Positions 1 to 7,443 of a stretch of DNA of 14,534 bases are shown here, one piece after another (within the stretch, counting starts at the first letter, position 1; each line of letters starts with the position of its first letter). Under the pieces are notes generated by a model, which saw only the letters and a program-made list of their open reading frames with translations, was not told the DNA's origin and did no database searches. Source of the DNA: Anaerolineae bacterium (GTDB lineage Bacteria; Chloroflexota; Anaerolineae; 4572-78). The stretch is from assembly GCA_027022125.1 (NCBI GenBank), contig JALVZI010000085.1, forward strand, positions 1-14,534, in the 5' to 3' direction. The position numbers and the translations under genes are program-made.

Positions 1-2226
1 GGCATCGGAGAAAAGGGCGGCGCGAAACTTCTGCGGCAGTACGGCTCGCTGGACGGCATTTACGCCCATTTGGACGAACTGCCGAAAGGCATCCGCGCCA
101 AACTGGAACGCGACCGCGAAAACGCCTACCTTTCGCGCGAGTTGGGACGCATCATCACCGATGTGCCCGGCGTGAAACTGAAACTGGCGGAAGGGCGCAC
201 CACCGATTTCAACTGGGTGGATGTGGCGAATCTGTTTGTGGAATTGGAATTCAATTCCATTTTCAACCGCATTCCCGGCGCGCCCGCCGACAAATCGCCG
301 CGCGATATTGCCACCATCGGGCACAAAGGCAAACCCGACCCTATCGCCGCCGATGGGAAATATATCACCGTGAACACCGATTCCGCGCTGGCAGACCTGA
401 CCGCCGCGCTGAAAGCCGGTTCGCGGCTGGCGGTGGATGTGGAAACGGACAGCACCGACGAAGTGCGCGCCAAACTGGTCGGTATTGCGATAACCCCGCA
501 GGCAGGCACGGGCTATTACATTCCGCTGGGGCACACCGCCGCCGAAACCGCCCAGCCCAGTATGTTCGATACCGCCGCCCCCACCGATACCCCGCCGCAA
601 TTGCCGCTCGACACCGTGCAGCGGGCGCTCGCGCCGGTGCTGGCAAGCAAGCACATCACCAAATTTATGCACAATGCCAAATTCGATATGACCGTGCTGC
701 GCCGTCACGGTATGCCCGTCGAGCCGCCGATTTTCGACACGATGGTTGCCAGTTGGCTGACCAACAATGCCCCCGAAGCCAGACACGGGCTGAAAGACCT
801 CGCGCTGTCGGAATTGAATATCGAAATGACGCCCATCAAAACGCTCATCGGCACGGGCAAAAGCCAAATCACCATGGCGGCAGTCCCCATTGAAACAGTC
901 ACACCGTATGCCGCCGCCGATGTGGATATGACCCTGCGGCTGGCGGATATTATGGTCAACCGCCTGCGGGAAAATGAACGTCTGCAAAAGATTTTCGATG
1001 AAATTGAACTGCCGCTGATTTATGTGCTGATGGAAATGGAATTGGCGGGCATCAAAGTGGATGTGTCGGTGCTGAAAGAAATTTCGCGGCAGTTGAGCCG
1101 CCGTCTGGGCGAACTGGAAACGGAAATCCGGCAGATAGCAGGCGTGGATTTCAATATCAACTCCACCCAACAATTGTCGGATGTGCTGTTCGGCAAATTG
1201 AAACTGCCCACCGCCGGACTGAAAAAAACGAAAAGCGGGCATTATTCCACTGCCGCCGGGGCGCTGGAAGATTTGGCGGGCAAACATCCCATCATCGACC
1301 TGATTTTGGAGCATCGCACGCTGAAAAAACTGCAAAACACGTATGTGGACGCGCTGCCGAAATTGGTCAATCCGCAAACGGGACGGGTGCACACCAATTA
1401 CAACCAAATCGGCATCAGCACCGGACGGCTATCCAGCAATAACCCCAACCTGCAAAACATTCCGATTCGCACACCGCAGGGGCGCGAGATTCGGCGGGCA
1501 TTTGTCGCGCCGAACGGCTGGCGGCTCATTTCGGCGGATTACAGTCAGGTGGAATTGCGGATTTTGGCGCACATGGCGGATGACCCCGGTTTGAAAAAAG
1601 CCTTCGCCAACGATGAAGATATTCACGCCGCCACCGCCGCCGCCGTGCTCGGCGTGCCGCTCGAATCGGTGACGAAAGACCAGCGCCGCATCGCCAAAGC
1701 GGTGAATTTCGGGCTGGCATACGGGCAGGGCGCATTCGGGCTGGCGCAATCCACGGGGATGAGCCGGCAGGAAGCGCAGGCGTTCATCAACACCTATTTT
1801 GAAAAATATCCCGGCGTGAAACGATATATCGAAGAAACCAAAAAGCAAGCCGCCGAAAAAGGCTATACCGAAACGCTGCTCGGTCGGCGGCGCGATTTTT
1901 CGCGGATGGCGAATCTGTCGGGGGCGCAAAAAGCCCGCGCCGAGCGCGAAGCCATCAATATGCCCATTCAGGGCACCGCCGCCGATATTATGAAAATTGC
2001 GATGATAAATTTGTTCCGCGCACTGCGGGAAAAGGGTTTTTCGGCGCGGATGCTGTTGCAGGTACACGATGAGGTCGTGCTGGAAGCGCCCGAAAATGAG
2101 GTGGCGGCAGTCGTGCCCATCGTGCGCGCAGAGATGGTCAACGCCTACCGGCTGTCGGTGCCGCTAAAAGTGGATGTCGAAATTGGACAAAACTGGCTGG
2201 AAATGGTAGAATTCAGCCAAAATTAG
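1..2226 (+). CDS. polA: DNA polymerase I, 5' truncated by window edge
   Basis: Family A polymerase for Okazaki fragment processing and repair synthesis. The reading frame is open from base 1, so the gene starts upstream; 741 residues are visible. Residues 1-60 are the end of the 5' nuclease domain, with a GIGEKG helix-hairpin-helix motif at the first residues. A 3'-5' exonuclease domain follows with its acidic residues intact: D146 and E148 (Exo I), N225 and D229 (Exo II), Y303 and D307 (Exo III), so proofreading is predicted. A Pro/Thr-rich insertion lies near residues 182-200. The polymerase domain has motif A (DYSQVELR, catalytic D513), motif B (K566, F570, Y574) and motif C (HDE, D690 and E691). 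F570 is the position that disfavours dideoxynucleotides in this family. The gene ends 118 bases before an intrinsic terminator. Family assignment is certain; only the N-terminal nuclease part is missing. Confidence 0.97.
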   Translation, partial: GIGEKGGAKLLRQYGSLDGIYAHLDELPKGIRAKLERDRENAYLSRELGRIITDVPGVKLKLAEGRTTDFNWVDVANLFVELEFNSIFNRIPGAPADKSPRDIATIGHKGKPDPIAADGKYITVNTDSALADLTAALKAGSRLAVDVETDSTDEVRAKLVGIAITPQAGTGYYIPLGHTAAETAQPSMFDTAAPTDTPPQLPLDTVQRALAPVLASKHITKFMHNAKFDMTVLRRHGMPVEPPIFDTMVASWLTNNAPEARHGLKDLALSELNIEMTPIKTLIGTGKSQITMAAVPIETVTPYAAADVDMTLRLADIMVNRLRENERLQKIFDEIELPLIYVLMEMELAGIKVDVSVLKEISRQLSRRLGELETEIRQIAGVDFNINSTQQLSDVLFGKLKLPTAGLKKTKSGHYSTAAGALEDLAGKHPIIDLILEHRTLKKLQNTYVDALPKLVNPQTGRVHTNYNQIGISTGRLSSNNPNLQNIPIRTPQGREIRRAFVAPNGWRLISADYSQVELRILAHMADDPGLKKAFANDEDIHAATAAAVLGVPLESVTKDQRRIAKAVNFGLAYGQGAFGLAQSTGMSRQEAQAFINTYFEKYPGVKRYIEETKKQAAEKGYTETLLGRRRDFSRMANLSGAQKARAEREAINMPIQGTAADIMKIAMINLFRALREKGFSARMLLQVHDEVVLEAPENEVAAVVPIVRAEMVNAYRLSVPLKVDVEIGQNWLEMVEFSQN

Positions 2227-2265
2227 TACGGTGATACTAGTACCATTGTACCATATTATGGAAAG

Positions 2266-2297
2266 TTATCCACGCCTGTGGATAAAACTGTGGAAAA
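2266..2297. promoter_or_regulatory. Cluster of three DnaA-box-like sites
   Basis: TTATCCACG lies at 2266-2274 on the plus strand. TGTGGATAA at 2277-2285 is a perfect consensus DnaA box (TTATCCACA) on the minus strand. TGTGGAAAA at 2289-2297 is a one-mismatch box in the same orientation. The first two form an 8-bp inverted repeat with a 4-base spacer. The preceding 30 bases are AT-rich. Three boxes in 32 bases look like part of a replication origin or a DnaA-binding regulatory or titration site. The polA stop just upstream and the terminator just downstream argue against a simple promoter operator. No dnaA or dnaN is in the window, so origin status is open. Confidence 0.5.
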
Positions 2298-2343
2298 GTT
2301 AGCATTCCGCGGGGGAAAACTCCGTGAAACAATGTGAAACAAG

Positions 2344-2374
2344 CGGGGTCGCCAAAAAAGGCGACCCCGTTTTT
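2344..2374 (+). terminator. Rho-independent terminator of polA
   Basis: A perfect 10-bp G+C-rich stem (CGGGGTCGCC at 2344-2353 with its complement at 2360-2369) closes a six-A loop and is followed by five T (2370-2374). It lies 118 bases past the polA stop. The A-rich loop gives no T-run for the other strand, so it is unidirectional. Confidence 0.85.
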
Positions 2375-2418
2375 GGTTGGCATAACTGTTCAACATACTG
2401 TGTTCGCCCCGAACACTC

Positions 2419-2474
2419 GTAGGGGCAGCCCTTGTGGCTGCCCTGTTTTGGGCGACCATAAAGGTCGCCCCTAC
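2419..2474. repeat. Double-hairpin palindromic repeat (MITE/REP-like)
   Basis: The 56-bp element starts with GTAGGGGC and ends with the exact complement GCCCCTAC. Inside are two hairpins with 8-bp stems and 5-base loops: 2423-2430 with 2436-2443, and 2450-2457 with 2463-2470. The nesting of terminal inverted repeats around two stem-loops is typical of small non-autonomous palindromic repeats scattered in bacterial intergenic DNA. No transposase is nearby. Copy number cannot be judged from this window. Confidence 0.65.
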
Positions 2475-2660
2475 ATAACGATGAAGTCTAGCCGACTGCA
2501 GGACTAACAAACACATCTCAATTGTAAAACCAACTCTGCAAACGAACCAAATTTCACCGGAAAACCAGTATTAGTAAATCGGTGTTAATCTGCTTTGTTA
2601 GCTTGCTGCTAGATTGCATAGATAACTTTCTCCTGCGAAGTTGCTTCCAACTCAACTATT

Positions 2661-3260
2661 TCAAGAATAGAATTCAATTGCAGCCTTGCCAACTGCTTTC
2701 GTTGAAAAAAAGTCCATAACAAATGTGATTGGTACTCCTATCAATGGTACCAATTTAGCAACATTCAATAAACTCTTTTCACCCGCAATTGTAATTATCT
2801 TATTTGGAAGTTTCTTTATGACTTCCTTTACAGCAGGTGTAAGAAGAGTTTTCCTAAACCCTTCTTTACCTGCTTCAACCGCTACTTTTTTTGCAGCTTC
2901 ACTACCTGAAGCAATTCCCATTACAAGTAAAATTTCATCTCGTCTTTCTGATGATTCTAAATCGTGTCCAAAAACGTAGGCTATTGCCAAAATCAAACGA
3001 CCTTGAATCCGCCACATAGTGAATAAATCAGGACCAATTGTCAGAAAGCCACCTGCCCCATACACTCCACCAGCCAAACCAGCGAACCAAGTTCTCTTCT
3101 GTACAATTTTTTCCGCCAACTCAATATTCGATAGATCAGGGTTATTCTCTTTGATTGTATCAACAAATTCACAAATCGCTTCAACATCGTTGCCAGTAGC
3201 GAAATCAATAGATTTTGTTAGTGCCTGACCTGCTTGTTCTATAAATTTATCTTTGTTCAT
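2661..3260 (-). CDS. EcsC family protein
   Basis: A 199-residue protein that matches the EcsC family by its order of motifs. It has a Gly-rich hydrophobic segment (about residues 58-80), then a WRIQGRLILAIAYVFGHDL-like core (residues 83-101), an AAKK-type helix (122-126), and a hydrophobic C-terminal half with VPLIGVPITFVMDFFSTKAVG (about 171-191). The family's molecular function is unknown; it is named after a Bacillus ABC-transporter operon gene. The start is taken at the ATG at 3260; a TTG ten codons upstream (3290) is possible but lacks a clear Shine-Dalgarno site, and the ATG has only a weak one. The gene and its flanks are clearly more AT-rich than the neighbouring genes, with many AAA, AAT and TTA codons, suggesting acquisition from elsewhere. 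It stands alone, convergent with polA. Confidence 0.7.
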   Translation of the reverse strand: MNKDKFIEQAGQALTKSIDFATGNDVEAICEFVDTIKENNPDLSNIELAEKIVQKRTWFAGLAGGVYGAGGFLTIGPDLFTMWRIQGRLILAIAYVFGHDLESSERRDEILLVMGIASGSEAAKKVAVEAGKEGFRKTLLTPAVKEVIKKLPNKIITIAGEKSLLNVAKLVPLIGVPITFVMDFFSTKAVGKAAIEFYS

Positions 3261-3404
3261 AAGATATGATTCAACCCTGTCTGTTACCAAATAGATTTAC
3301 TCAATAATATCAACCTCATAAACCAAATCAGCAAAAGTCCATCTCATTCACATTCTTACCATTTTCACTTGTTGTATTATTTGAATATCCGACTTGATTT
3401 TGGG

Positions 3405-3842
3405 CTAAAAATTATTCAGTTGGTCGCTCAATGCCGCCAACCCGCCGACGGCAAAAATCACAATACCGCCAACCACGCACAACAGCAGTAGCGCCAGCGC
3501 CAACGCGACAATCACATACAGTATCGAGCCGGAAGCGCCGGTGCGGCGCACATAGTCTCGAACTTTGATGCCGGATACCACTATCAGCACAATGTTCAGC
3601 GGGAGGAAAAGACAGCCGCACAGCCCACCGGAAAACGCGATGATAACACCTTCGATGGCTAACAGCACCCAATAGCCGATTAAAATGGCTATTGACAGTA
3701 CAAAATTTCCAACATACAACCAGCCCAACCCCAGCAATCCGAATAACCCAAACACGATTTCGATAATCATAGCGATGGTGTCGGTGCTGTCTGATGGTGG
3801 TTGGGGATGGTACTGCTGTGGCAAATGCGGGTTTGTTGACAT
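3405..3842 (-). CDS. Small integral membrane protein, TM2-like
   Basis: A 145-residue protein with a Pro/Gln-rich, hydrophilic N-terminus (residues 1-20) and about four hydrophobic helices (roughly 23-45, 47-68, 72-92, 107-134). The Gly-rich first helix ending in GWLYVGN resembles the TM2 domain, though the match is partial, and function is unknown. A basic KVRDYVRR segment lies between helices 3 and 4, probably cytoplasmic. The start is the ATG at 3842, preceded by AAAGGAG at good spacing; an upstream in-frame start at 3875 has no such site. It lies 146 bases downstream of the DUF4126 gene on the same strand, separated by short tandem repeats, so it may be read through from that unit or have its own promoter. 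No terminator was seen after it. Confidence 0.65.
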   Translation of the reverse strand: MSTNPHLPQQYHPQPPSDSTDTIAMIIEIVFGLFGLLGLGWLYVGNFVLSIAILIGYWVLLAIEGVIIAFSGGLCGCLFLPLNIVLIVVSGIKVRDYVRRTGASGSILYVIVALALALLLLCVVGGIVIFAVGGLAALSDQLNNF

Positions 3843-3858
3843 TATGGTCTCCTTTGGG

Positions 3859-3890
3859 GTAGTTTGAGGTTTCAAGTTTCCGGTTTCAAA
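3859..3890. repeat. Degenerate 8-bp tandem repeat
   Basis: Plus-strand units resemble AGTTTCNN or GGTTTCAN at an 8-base period, about four degenerate copies. The tract lies just upstream of the ribosome binding site of the TM2-like gene. Unit boundaries are approximate. Confidence 0.4.
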
Positions 3891-3920
3891 GTGGCAGCCA
3901 GTGGTCGGTCGTCAATTTAA

Positions 3921-3952
3921 AGTAGCAAAGTTACAGAGTTGCAAAGTTGCAA
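3921..3952. repeat. 8-bp tandem repeat, four units
   Basis: Four consecutive 8-bp units, AGTAGCAA, AGTTACAG and two identical AGTTGCAA, tile 3921-3952 without gaps. It sits between two other short-period tracts with unrelated units in the same intergenic space. Confidence 0.7.
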
Positions 3953-3957
3953 AAATT

Positions 3958-4001
3958 ATGCATCACGTTTCACGCTTCACGCCACACATCACGTTTCACG
4001 C
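3958..4001. repeat. Heptamer-type tract overlapping DUF4126 stop codon
   Basis: Read on the minus strand, units of the type GCGTGAA or ACGTGAT recur at about 7 bases. The last codons and the TGA of the DUF4126 gene (3989-3991) lie inside the tract, so the repeat begins within the coding end and extends downstream. Confidence 0.55.
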
Positions 4002-4564
4002 AATAACTTTCGATGCCGGCGCGCCGACCAGCGCCAGGCGACAAATATCATCACCCCCACGATGACCACCATCACCAGCAATGGCATCAGCACCGACAGC
4101 ACCGCCGTGACCAGCGAAACGACATCTTCCACCGCACTGACCAGCCAATTGCCCATTCCGCCGGTGGTGGCGGTAACAAGCGGGCGGGCGGTGGATTTGG
4201 CAGCGTGCACACTGCCCGCCAGTATCAACCCGGCAATAAACGCCAGCACGGGGTTCAACTCGCCGAATGTGCCGCTGCTGGCAGCGAAAACAATCGCTCC
4301 CGCCACCGGACGCCCCACCGTTTGAATGATATCATTCAGGGTATCCACCGCCGGAATTTTGTCCACCGTCAGTTCAATCAGCAGTAACACAGTCAGCACG
4401 CCGATGACCCACGGGTTGGTCAGAATATCCCACGGTTTGTTGAGCGTGATAAAATTTGTGTAGCGCGCGGTCAGCGCCACCACCAGCAGCGGCAGGTAGG
4501 CGTTCAACCCGGATGCGGTAGAAAGCCCGAATGCCGCTGCCAAATTGGAAAGTGTAGTTAGCAT
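3989..4564 (-). CDS. DUF4126 family membrane protein
   Basis: A 191-residue integral membrane protein with the hallmarks of DUF4126. The N-terminal STASGLNAYLPLL motif is at residues 15-27, a WDILTNPWVIG region at 45-55, and the family's D-K-I-P-x-V-D signature at 68-74. Gly/Ala-rich helices follow, and a basic tail (RRHRK, about 182-186) is probably cytoplasmic. About five or six membrane helices are predicted by eye. Function is unknown for the family. The start ATG at 4564 has a modest TAGG site upstream and follows the DUF4013 stop by 15 bases, so the two are almost certainly cotranscribed. The C-terminal few codons run into a tandem-repeat tract, so the extreme tail may not be conserved. 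Confidence 0.85.
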   Translation of the reverse strand: MLTTLSNLAAAFGLSTASGLNAYLPLLVVALTARYTNFITLNKPWDILTNPWVIGVLTVLLLIELTVDKIPAVDTLNDIIQTVGRPVAGAIVFAASSGTFGELNPVLAFIAGLILAGSVHAAKSTARPLVTATTGGMGNWLVSAVEDVVSLVTAVLSVLMPLLVMVVIVGVMIFVAWRWSARRHRKLLRET

Positions 4565-4579
4565 ATCAACCTATTTTCA

Positions 4580-5239
4580 TTACACCATCATCGAGTTTTG
4601 CCGCGCCAATTGCCCGACGAGATGCGCAAACACCAAATAGCCCCACCATCCGGTGAAAATAACACCAACACCGCAGGCAATCACACCCAGCGGGGCGATG
4701 ATATACAGCGCCACACCGGCAAGCAGCAGTACCACAATATAACTGCCCAAATTGGCGGTGGCAAAACCAATCACATCACCAAAACGAAGCATCGAGCCGA
4801 TGGTGCCTTCTTCCGCAAAACGGGCAAAAATTGCCGGTGACAGCACCGCGGGGATGAGCGCCAGCAGAAAAACAATACATTCCAGCCCAATCAGCACAAT
4901 CGCCATTGCGCCGCCCAACGTGTCGGAATTGGCGCTGTCGCCCATCGAACCGGTTGCCGCGCCGATACCACCCATCACACACGCCACCAGAATCACCGGC
5001 AGCGAATAAATCAAAAACCCGACAAACAGTTTCAGCCCATCGGCGAAAAATTTCCCGAAATCACCCCATTCGGGCAAAAGTTGCGGGTCATTGTTCATCA
5101 CCCGGCGAGTCACTTCTGCCATATAGCCAAATCCGGCAAAATTGACAATGGGGATGAGCATAACAATCCCGCCGATGACCAATTTCATAATCCAGTTTTC
5201 ATCTTCAGTTACAAATGTAAATGCTTTACCGATGTCCAT
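4580..5239 (-). CDS. DUF4013 family membrane protein
   Basis: A 219-residue integral membrane protein matching DUF4013. It opens with a short soluble segment (MDIGKAFTFVTEDENW), then a helix with GGIVMLIPIVNFAGFGYM (about 22-40). Next comes the family's conserved amphipathic stretch on membrane-protein trafficking-like ends, VTRRVMNNDPQLLPEWGDFGKFFADG (split at about residues 43-68), followed by four or more Gly/Ala/Val-rich helices to about residue 207. Function is not established. The ATG at 5239 has a near-ideal GGAGGAG site upstream. It is the first gene of a unit driven by the promoter at 5298-5326 and is followed 15 bases later by the DUF4126 gene. Confidence 0.85.
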   Translation of the reverse strand: MDIGKAFTFVTEDENWIMKLVIGGIVMLIPIVNFAGFGYMAEVTRRVMNNDPQLLPEWGDFGKFFADGLKLFVGFLIYSLPVILVACVMGGIGAATGSMGDSANSDTLGGAMAIVLIGLECIVFLLALIPAVLSPAIFARFAEEGTIGSMLRFGDVIGFATANLGSYIVVLLLAGVALYIIAPLGVIACGVGVIFTGWWGYLVFAHLVGQLARQNSMMV

Positions 5240-5297
5240 ACCATCTCCTCCGTGATAATGTTAGAATGTTTAAATGGCAATAACTGTAACTGTCTCC

Positions 5298-5326
5298 ATT
5301 ATAGCAAACCCCGGCGCTGCTGACAA
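5298..5326 (-). promoter_or_regulatory. Sigma-70-type promoter for DUF4013-DUF4126 unit
   Basis: On the minus strand, TTGTCA (5326-5321) and a perfect TATAAT (5303-5298) are separated by exactly 17 bases. The predicted start of transcription is about 50 bases before the DUF4013 ATG. This is the best-matching promoter in the window. Confidence 0.75.
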
Positions 5327-5357
5327 TACCTTTTGCTGACATTCAGCACGCAAAAAT

Positions 5358-5386
5358 TTGACCATTTGGTGACAACAGGTAAAAAT
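5358..5386 (+). promoter_or_regulatory. Possible promoter for the SDR gene
   Basis: TTGACC (5358-5363) is a good -35 match. A TAAAAAT segment at 5380-5386 gives a weak -10 at 16-17 bases spacing. It would yield a leader of roughly 65 bases before the ATG at 5457. The -10 is the doubtful part. Confidence 0.35.
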
Positions 5387-5456
5387 ATCGATGGCGGGTG
5401 TAAAAAACAGCAGTTTGGTTCAAAAAAATACACTCACGCAATCCAACGGAGGACTG

Positions 5457-6476
5457 ATGCGAAAAAAAGTAACCCTCATCACCGGGGCAAATGGTGAAAT
5501 CGGGCAAGCGCTCATCAAATATCTGGCTGAAACACAACGGACGGCAATTTTGGCGATTGACATTCGCCCGCTGGATGCCCCGCTGAAAGCGATGTGTCAC
5601 ACGGCAATTGAAGGCGATATTCTGGATACCCGCCTTTTTGAGCGGTTGGTGAGCGAGTATGCCATCACCGAAATTTATCATCTGGCGGCGCTGCTCTCTA
5701 CCCGCGCCGAATTTACACCGGAATTGGCGCATCGGGTGAATGTGCAGGGCACGCTGAACCTGCTCCATTTGGCAATTGAACAATCGCGCTGGCAGGGGCG
5801 CTCGGTAAAATTCCTTTTCCCCAGTTCGATTGCGGTGTACGGCTTGCCCGACCTGCAAACGAAATCGTATGCCGGACCGGTGAAAGAGTATGCGTGGAAT
5901 ATGGCAACCACAATGTATGGCTGCAATAAAATGTACTGCGAGCATTTGGGGCGATATTATGCCCGCTACTATCGCCAACTTGCCGCCGACCCCGAACCGT
6001 ATGGCGTGGATTTCCGTTCGGTGCGATTTCCGGGGCTCATCAGTGCGTTCACCCTGCCCAGCGGCGGAACCAGCGATTTTGCGCCGGAGATGATCCACAG
6101 CGCGGCGCAGGGCAAACCGTATGCCTGTTTCGTGCGCCCCGATACCCGCATCCCGTTTATGGCGATGCCCGATGCCATCAAAGCGCTGATAGATTTGAGC
6201 AAACCGGAAAAATCGGAACTGAAACATCTGGTATATAATGTGGGCAGTTTCAGTTTGTCGGCGGGGGAAATAAAAGATGCGGTGCAGAAATACTATCCCG
6301 ATGCCAAAATTACGTTTGAACCCGACCCCAAACGCCAGCAAATTGTGGACACCTGGCCCGCCGATGTGGATGACTCATCGGCGCGGAAAGATTGGGGCTG
6401 GCATCCTGATTACGATGTTTCGCGCACTTTTGATGAGTATTTGATACCGAATATCGCCCAACGGTACAATTCCTAA
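5457..6476 (+). CDS. SDR-type L-threonine 3-dehydrogenase-like protein
   Basis: A 339-residue extended short-chain dehydrogenase. The Rossmann motif TGANGEIG is at residues 9-16, with an acidic D35 at the end of strand 2, which favours NAD+ over NADP+. The catalytic set is S123/S124 in FPSSIAVYG and Y154/K158 in YGCNK. The C-terminal half carries marks of the SDR threonine dehydrogenases: RFPGLIS near 190, a GGTSDFA segment near 203, and DTWPADVDDSSARKDWGW at 298-315. The likely reaction is oxidation of L-threonine to 2-amino-3-oxobutyrate; related UDP-sugar epimerases cannot be fully excluded. The start at 5457 is chosen for its GGAGG site; the frame is open to 5391 but without one. Cleaving partner kbl is not in the window. 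A shared terminator follows immediately. Confidence 0.82.
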   Translation: MRKKVTLITGANGEIGQALIKYLAETQRTAILAIDIRPLDAPLKAMCHTAIEGDILDTRLFERLVSEYAITEIYHLAALLSTRAEFTPELAHRVNVQGTLNLLHLAIEQSRWQGRSVKFLFPSSIAVYGLPDLQTKSYAGPVKEYAWNMATTMYGCNKMYCEHLGRYYARYYRQLAADPEPYGVDFRSVRFPGLISAFTLPSGGTSDFAPEMIHSAAQGKPYACFVRPDTRIPFMAMPDAIKALIDLSKPEKSELKHLVYNVGSFSLSAGEIKDAVQKYYPDAKITFEPDPKRQQIVDTWPADVDDSSARKDWGWHPDYDVSRTFDEYLIPNIAQRYNS

Positions 6477-6507
6477 AAAAAAGCCCCGCAAATGCGGGGC
6501 TTCTATT
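6473..6507. terminator. Bidirectional intrinsic terminator
   Basis: A perfect 9-bp stem, AAGCCCCGC (6481-6489) with its complement (6494-6502), has an AAAT loop. On the minus strand it is followed by a run of eight T (plus-strand A at 6475-6482), an excellent terminator for the sigma factor gene. On the plus strand the T-run is weaker (TTCTATTT). It overlaps the SDR stop region and serves both convergent genes. Confidence 0.85.
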
Positions 6508-6522
6508 TGGAGATTGTGAGGG

Positions 6523-7443
6523 CTAGATAAACGCGCGCAAGCGCAACGCTTTTTCCGGATGGCGAAGTTTCGCCAGTGCCTCTTTTTCAATTTGGCGGAT
6601 GCGCTCGCGGGTCAAACCGAATCGCTCGGCGACATCCTGCAATGTCAGCGGATGCCCGTCGCGCAAGCCGTATCGCAGTTCCATAATGCGGCTTTCGCGC
6701 GCGGTGAGCGTCGCCAGCGCTTCCTGAATTTCCTGCTGCAGCAGGTGACGATCCACCTCGGTTTCCAATTTGGTGGTATCTTCTTCCATCACAAAATCGG
6801 CGAGGGTGGCATTATCGTCGCCCACCGGGTCTTCCAAACTGAGCGTTTCCTGCCCGTCATACAGCAGGGCTTCGATTTGTTCAGGGGTATCACCCAACGC
6901 TTCCGCCACATCTTTGATGTCGGGGGTGCGCCCCAACTCTTGCGTCAGTTGGTTCATCACTTTCCGCACCACACCGAGCCGGTCAACTTTGTGCACCGGC
7001 AGGCGGATGGTTCGCGTTTGCACGGCAACCGCCCGGCTGACACTCTGCCGAATCCAGTAACTGGCATACGTGCTCAACCGCACGCCGCGGTCGGCATCAA
7101 ATTTGTCAATGGCGCGGATGAGCCCCAACACGCCTTCCTGCGAAACTTCCGCCAACGTCAATCCGTGTCCGGTGTATCGGTTGGCAATGCTGATAACCAG
7201 CCGCCCGTTGGAAACAATTAATGTTTCGCGGGCTTTTAAACCACGTTTAACTTTCTCTTCCAATTTCGCTCGCTCGGCTTCGTCAGCAGGTGGGTTGGTT
7301 TCCAAAATTTCTTTGCTTTTTCGCCCATCAACCATTTCTAAAATCAAGCGGCGCTCTTCTGTCGGAGAGACCGGCGGTGTTTTCGCCAAACTCGCCACAG
7401 ACAATCTAAATAGTGCCTCGTCCGGCGCCCAAGTTGTTGTCAT
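6523..7443 (-). CDS. RNA polymerase sigma-70 factor, RpoD/SigA-like
   Basis: A 306-residue sigma factor (from the ATG at 7443). It has no long region 1.1; a divergent region 1.2 lies at about 7-40, then a charged linker. Region 2 runs from NGRLVISIANRYTGHG (79-94) through the core-binding and -10 recognition segment GVRLSTYASYWIRQSVSRA (120-138). Region 3 covers about 150-215 and region 4 about 240-300, with the helix-turn-helix LTLQDVAERFGLTRERIRQIEKEAL. The -10 melting dyad is Y129-W130 instead of the usual Trp-Trp. Small size and this change suggest a group 2 factor, but a primary sigma cannot be excluded. The start at 7443 has AGAGG eight bases upstream; an ATG at 7461 is an alternative. 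Transcription probably starts at the promoter at 7588-7616, leaving a leader of about 140 bases. Confidence 0.88.
   Translation of the reverse strand: MTTTWAPDEALFRLSVASLAKTPPVSPTEERRLILEMVDGRKSKEILETNPPADEAERAKLEEKVKRGLKARETLIVSNGRLVISIANRYTGHGLTLAEVSQEGVLGLIRAIDKFDADRGVRLSTYASYWIRQSVSRAVAVQTRTIRLPVHKVDRLGVVRKVMNQLTQELGRTPDIKDVAEALGDTPEQIEALLYDGQETLSLEDPVGDDNATLADFVMEEDTTKLETEVDRHLLQQEIQEALATLTARESRIMELRYGLRDGHPLTLQDVAERFGLTRERIRQIEKEALAKLRHPEKALRLRAFI

Larger units (their letters stand above)
2227..2660. other. Gene-free interval after polA
   Basis: This 434-base stretch holds, in order, a GTAC-rich start (GTAC at 2226, 2240 and 2248), a DnaA-box cluster, the polA terminator, and a double-hairpin repeat at 2419-2474. 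The remainder (2475-2660) turns AT-rich toward the EcsC gene. I see no coding potential, tRNA or promoter there. An open frame on the minus strand (2516-2256) consists of these repeats and is not a gene. Confidence 0.6.

Noticed and set aside
2256..2516. 86-codon minus-strand open frame
   Set aside because: It spans the DnaA boxes, terminator and double-hairpin repeat; the translation reflects the palindromes and no start signal is present.
5343..6341. 332-codon minus-strand open frame opposite the SDR gene
   Set aside because: The plus strand has intact Rossmann and catalytic motifs; the antisense translation has no family signature.
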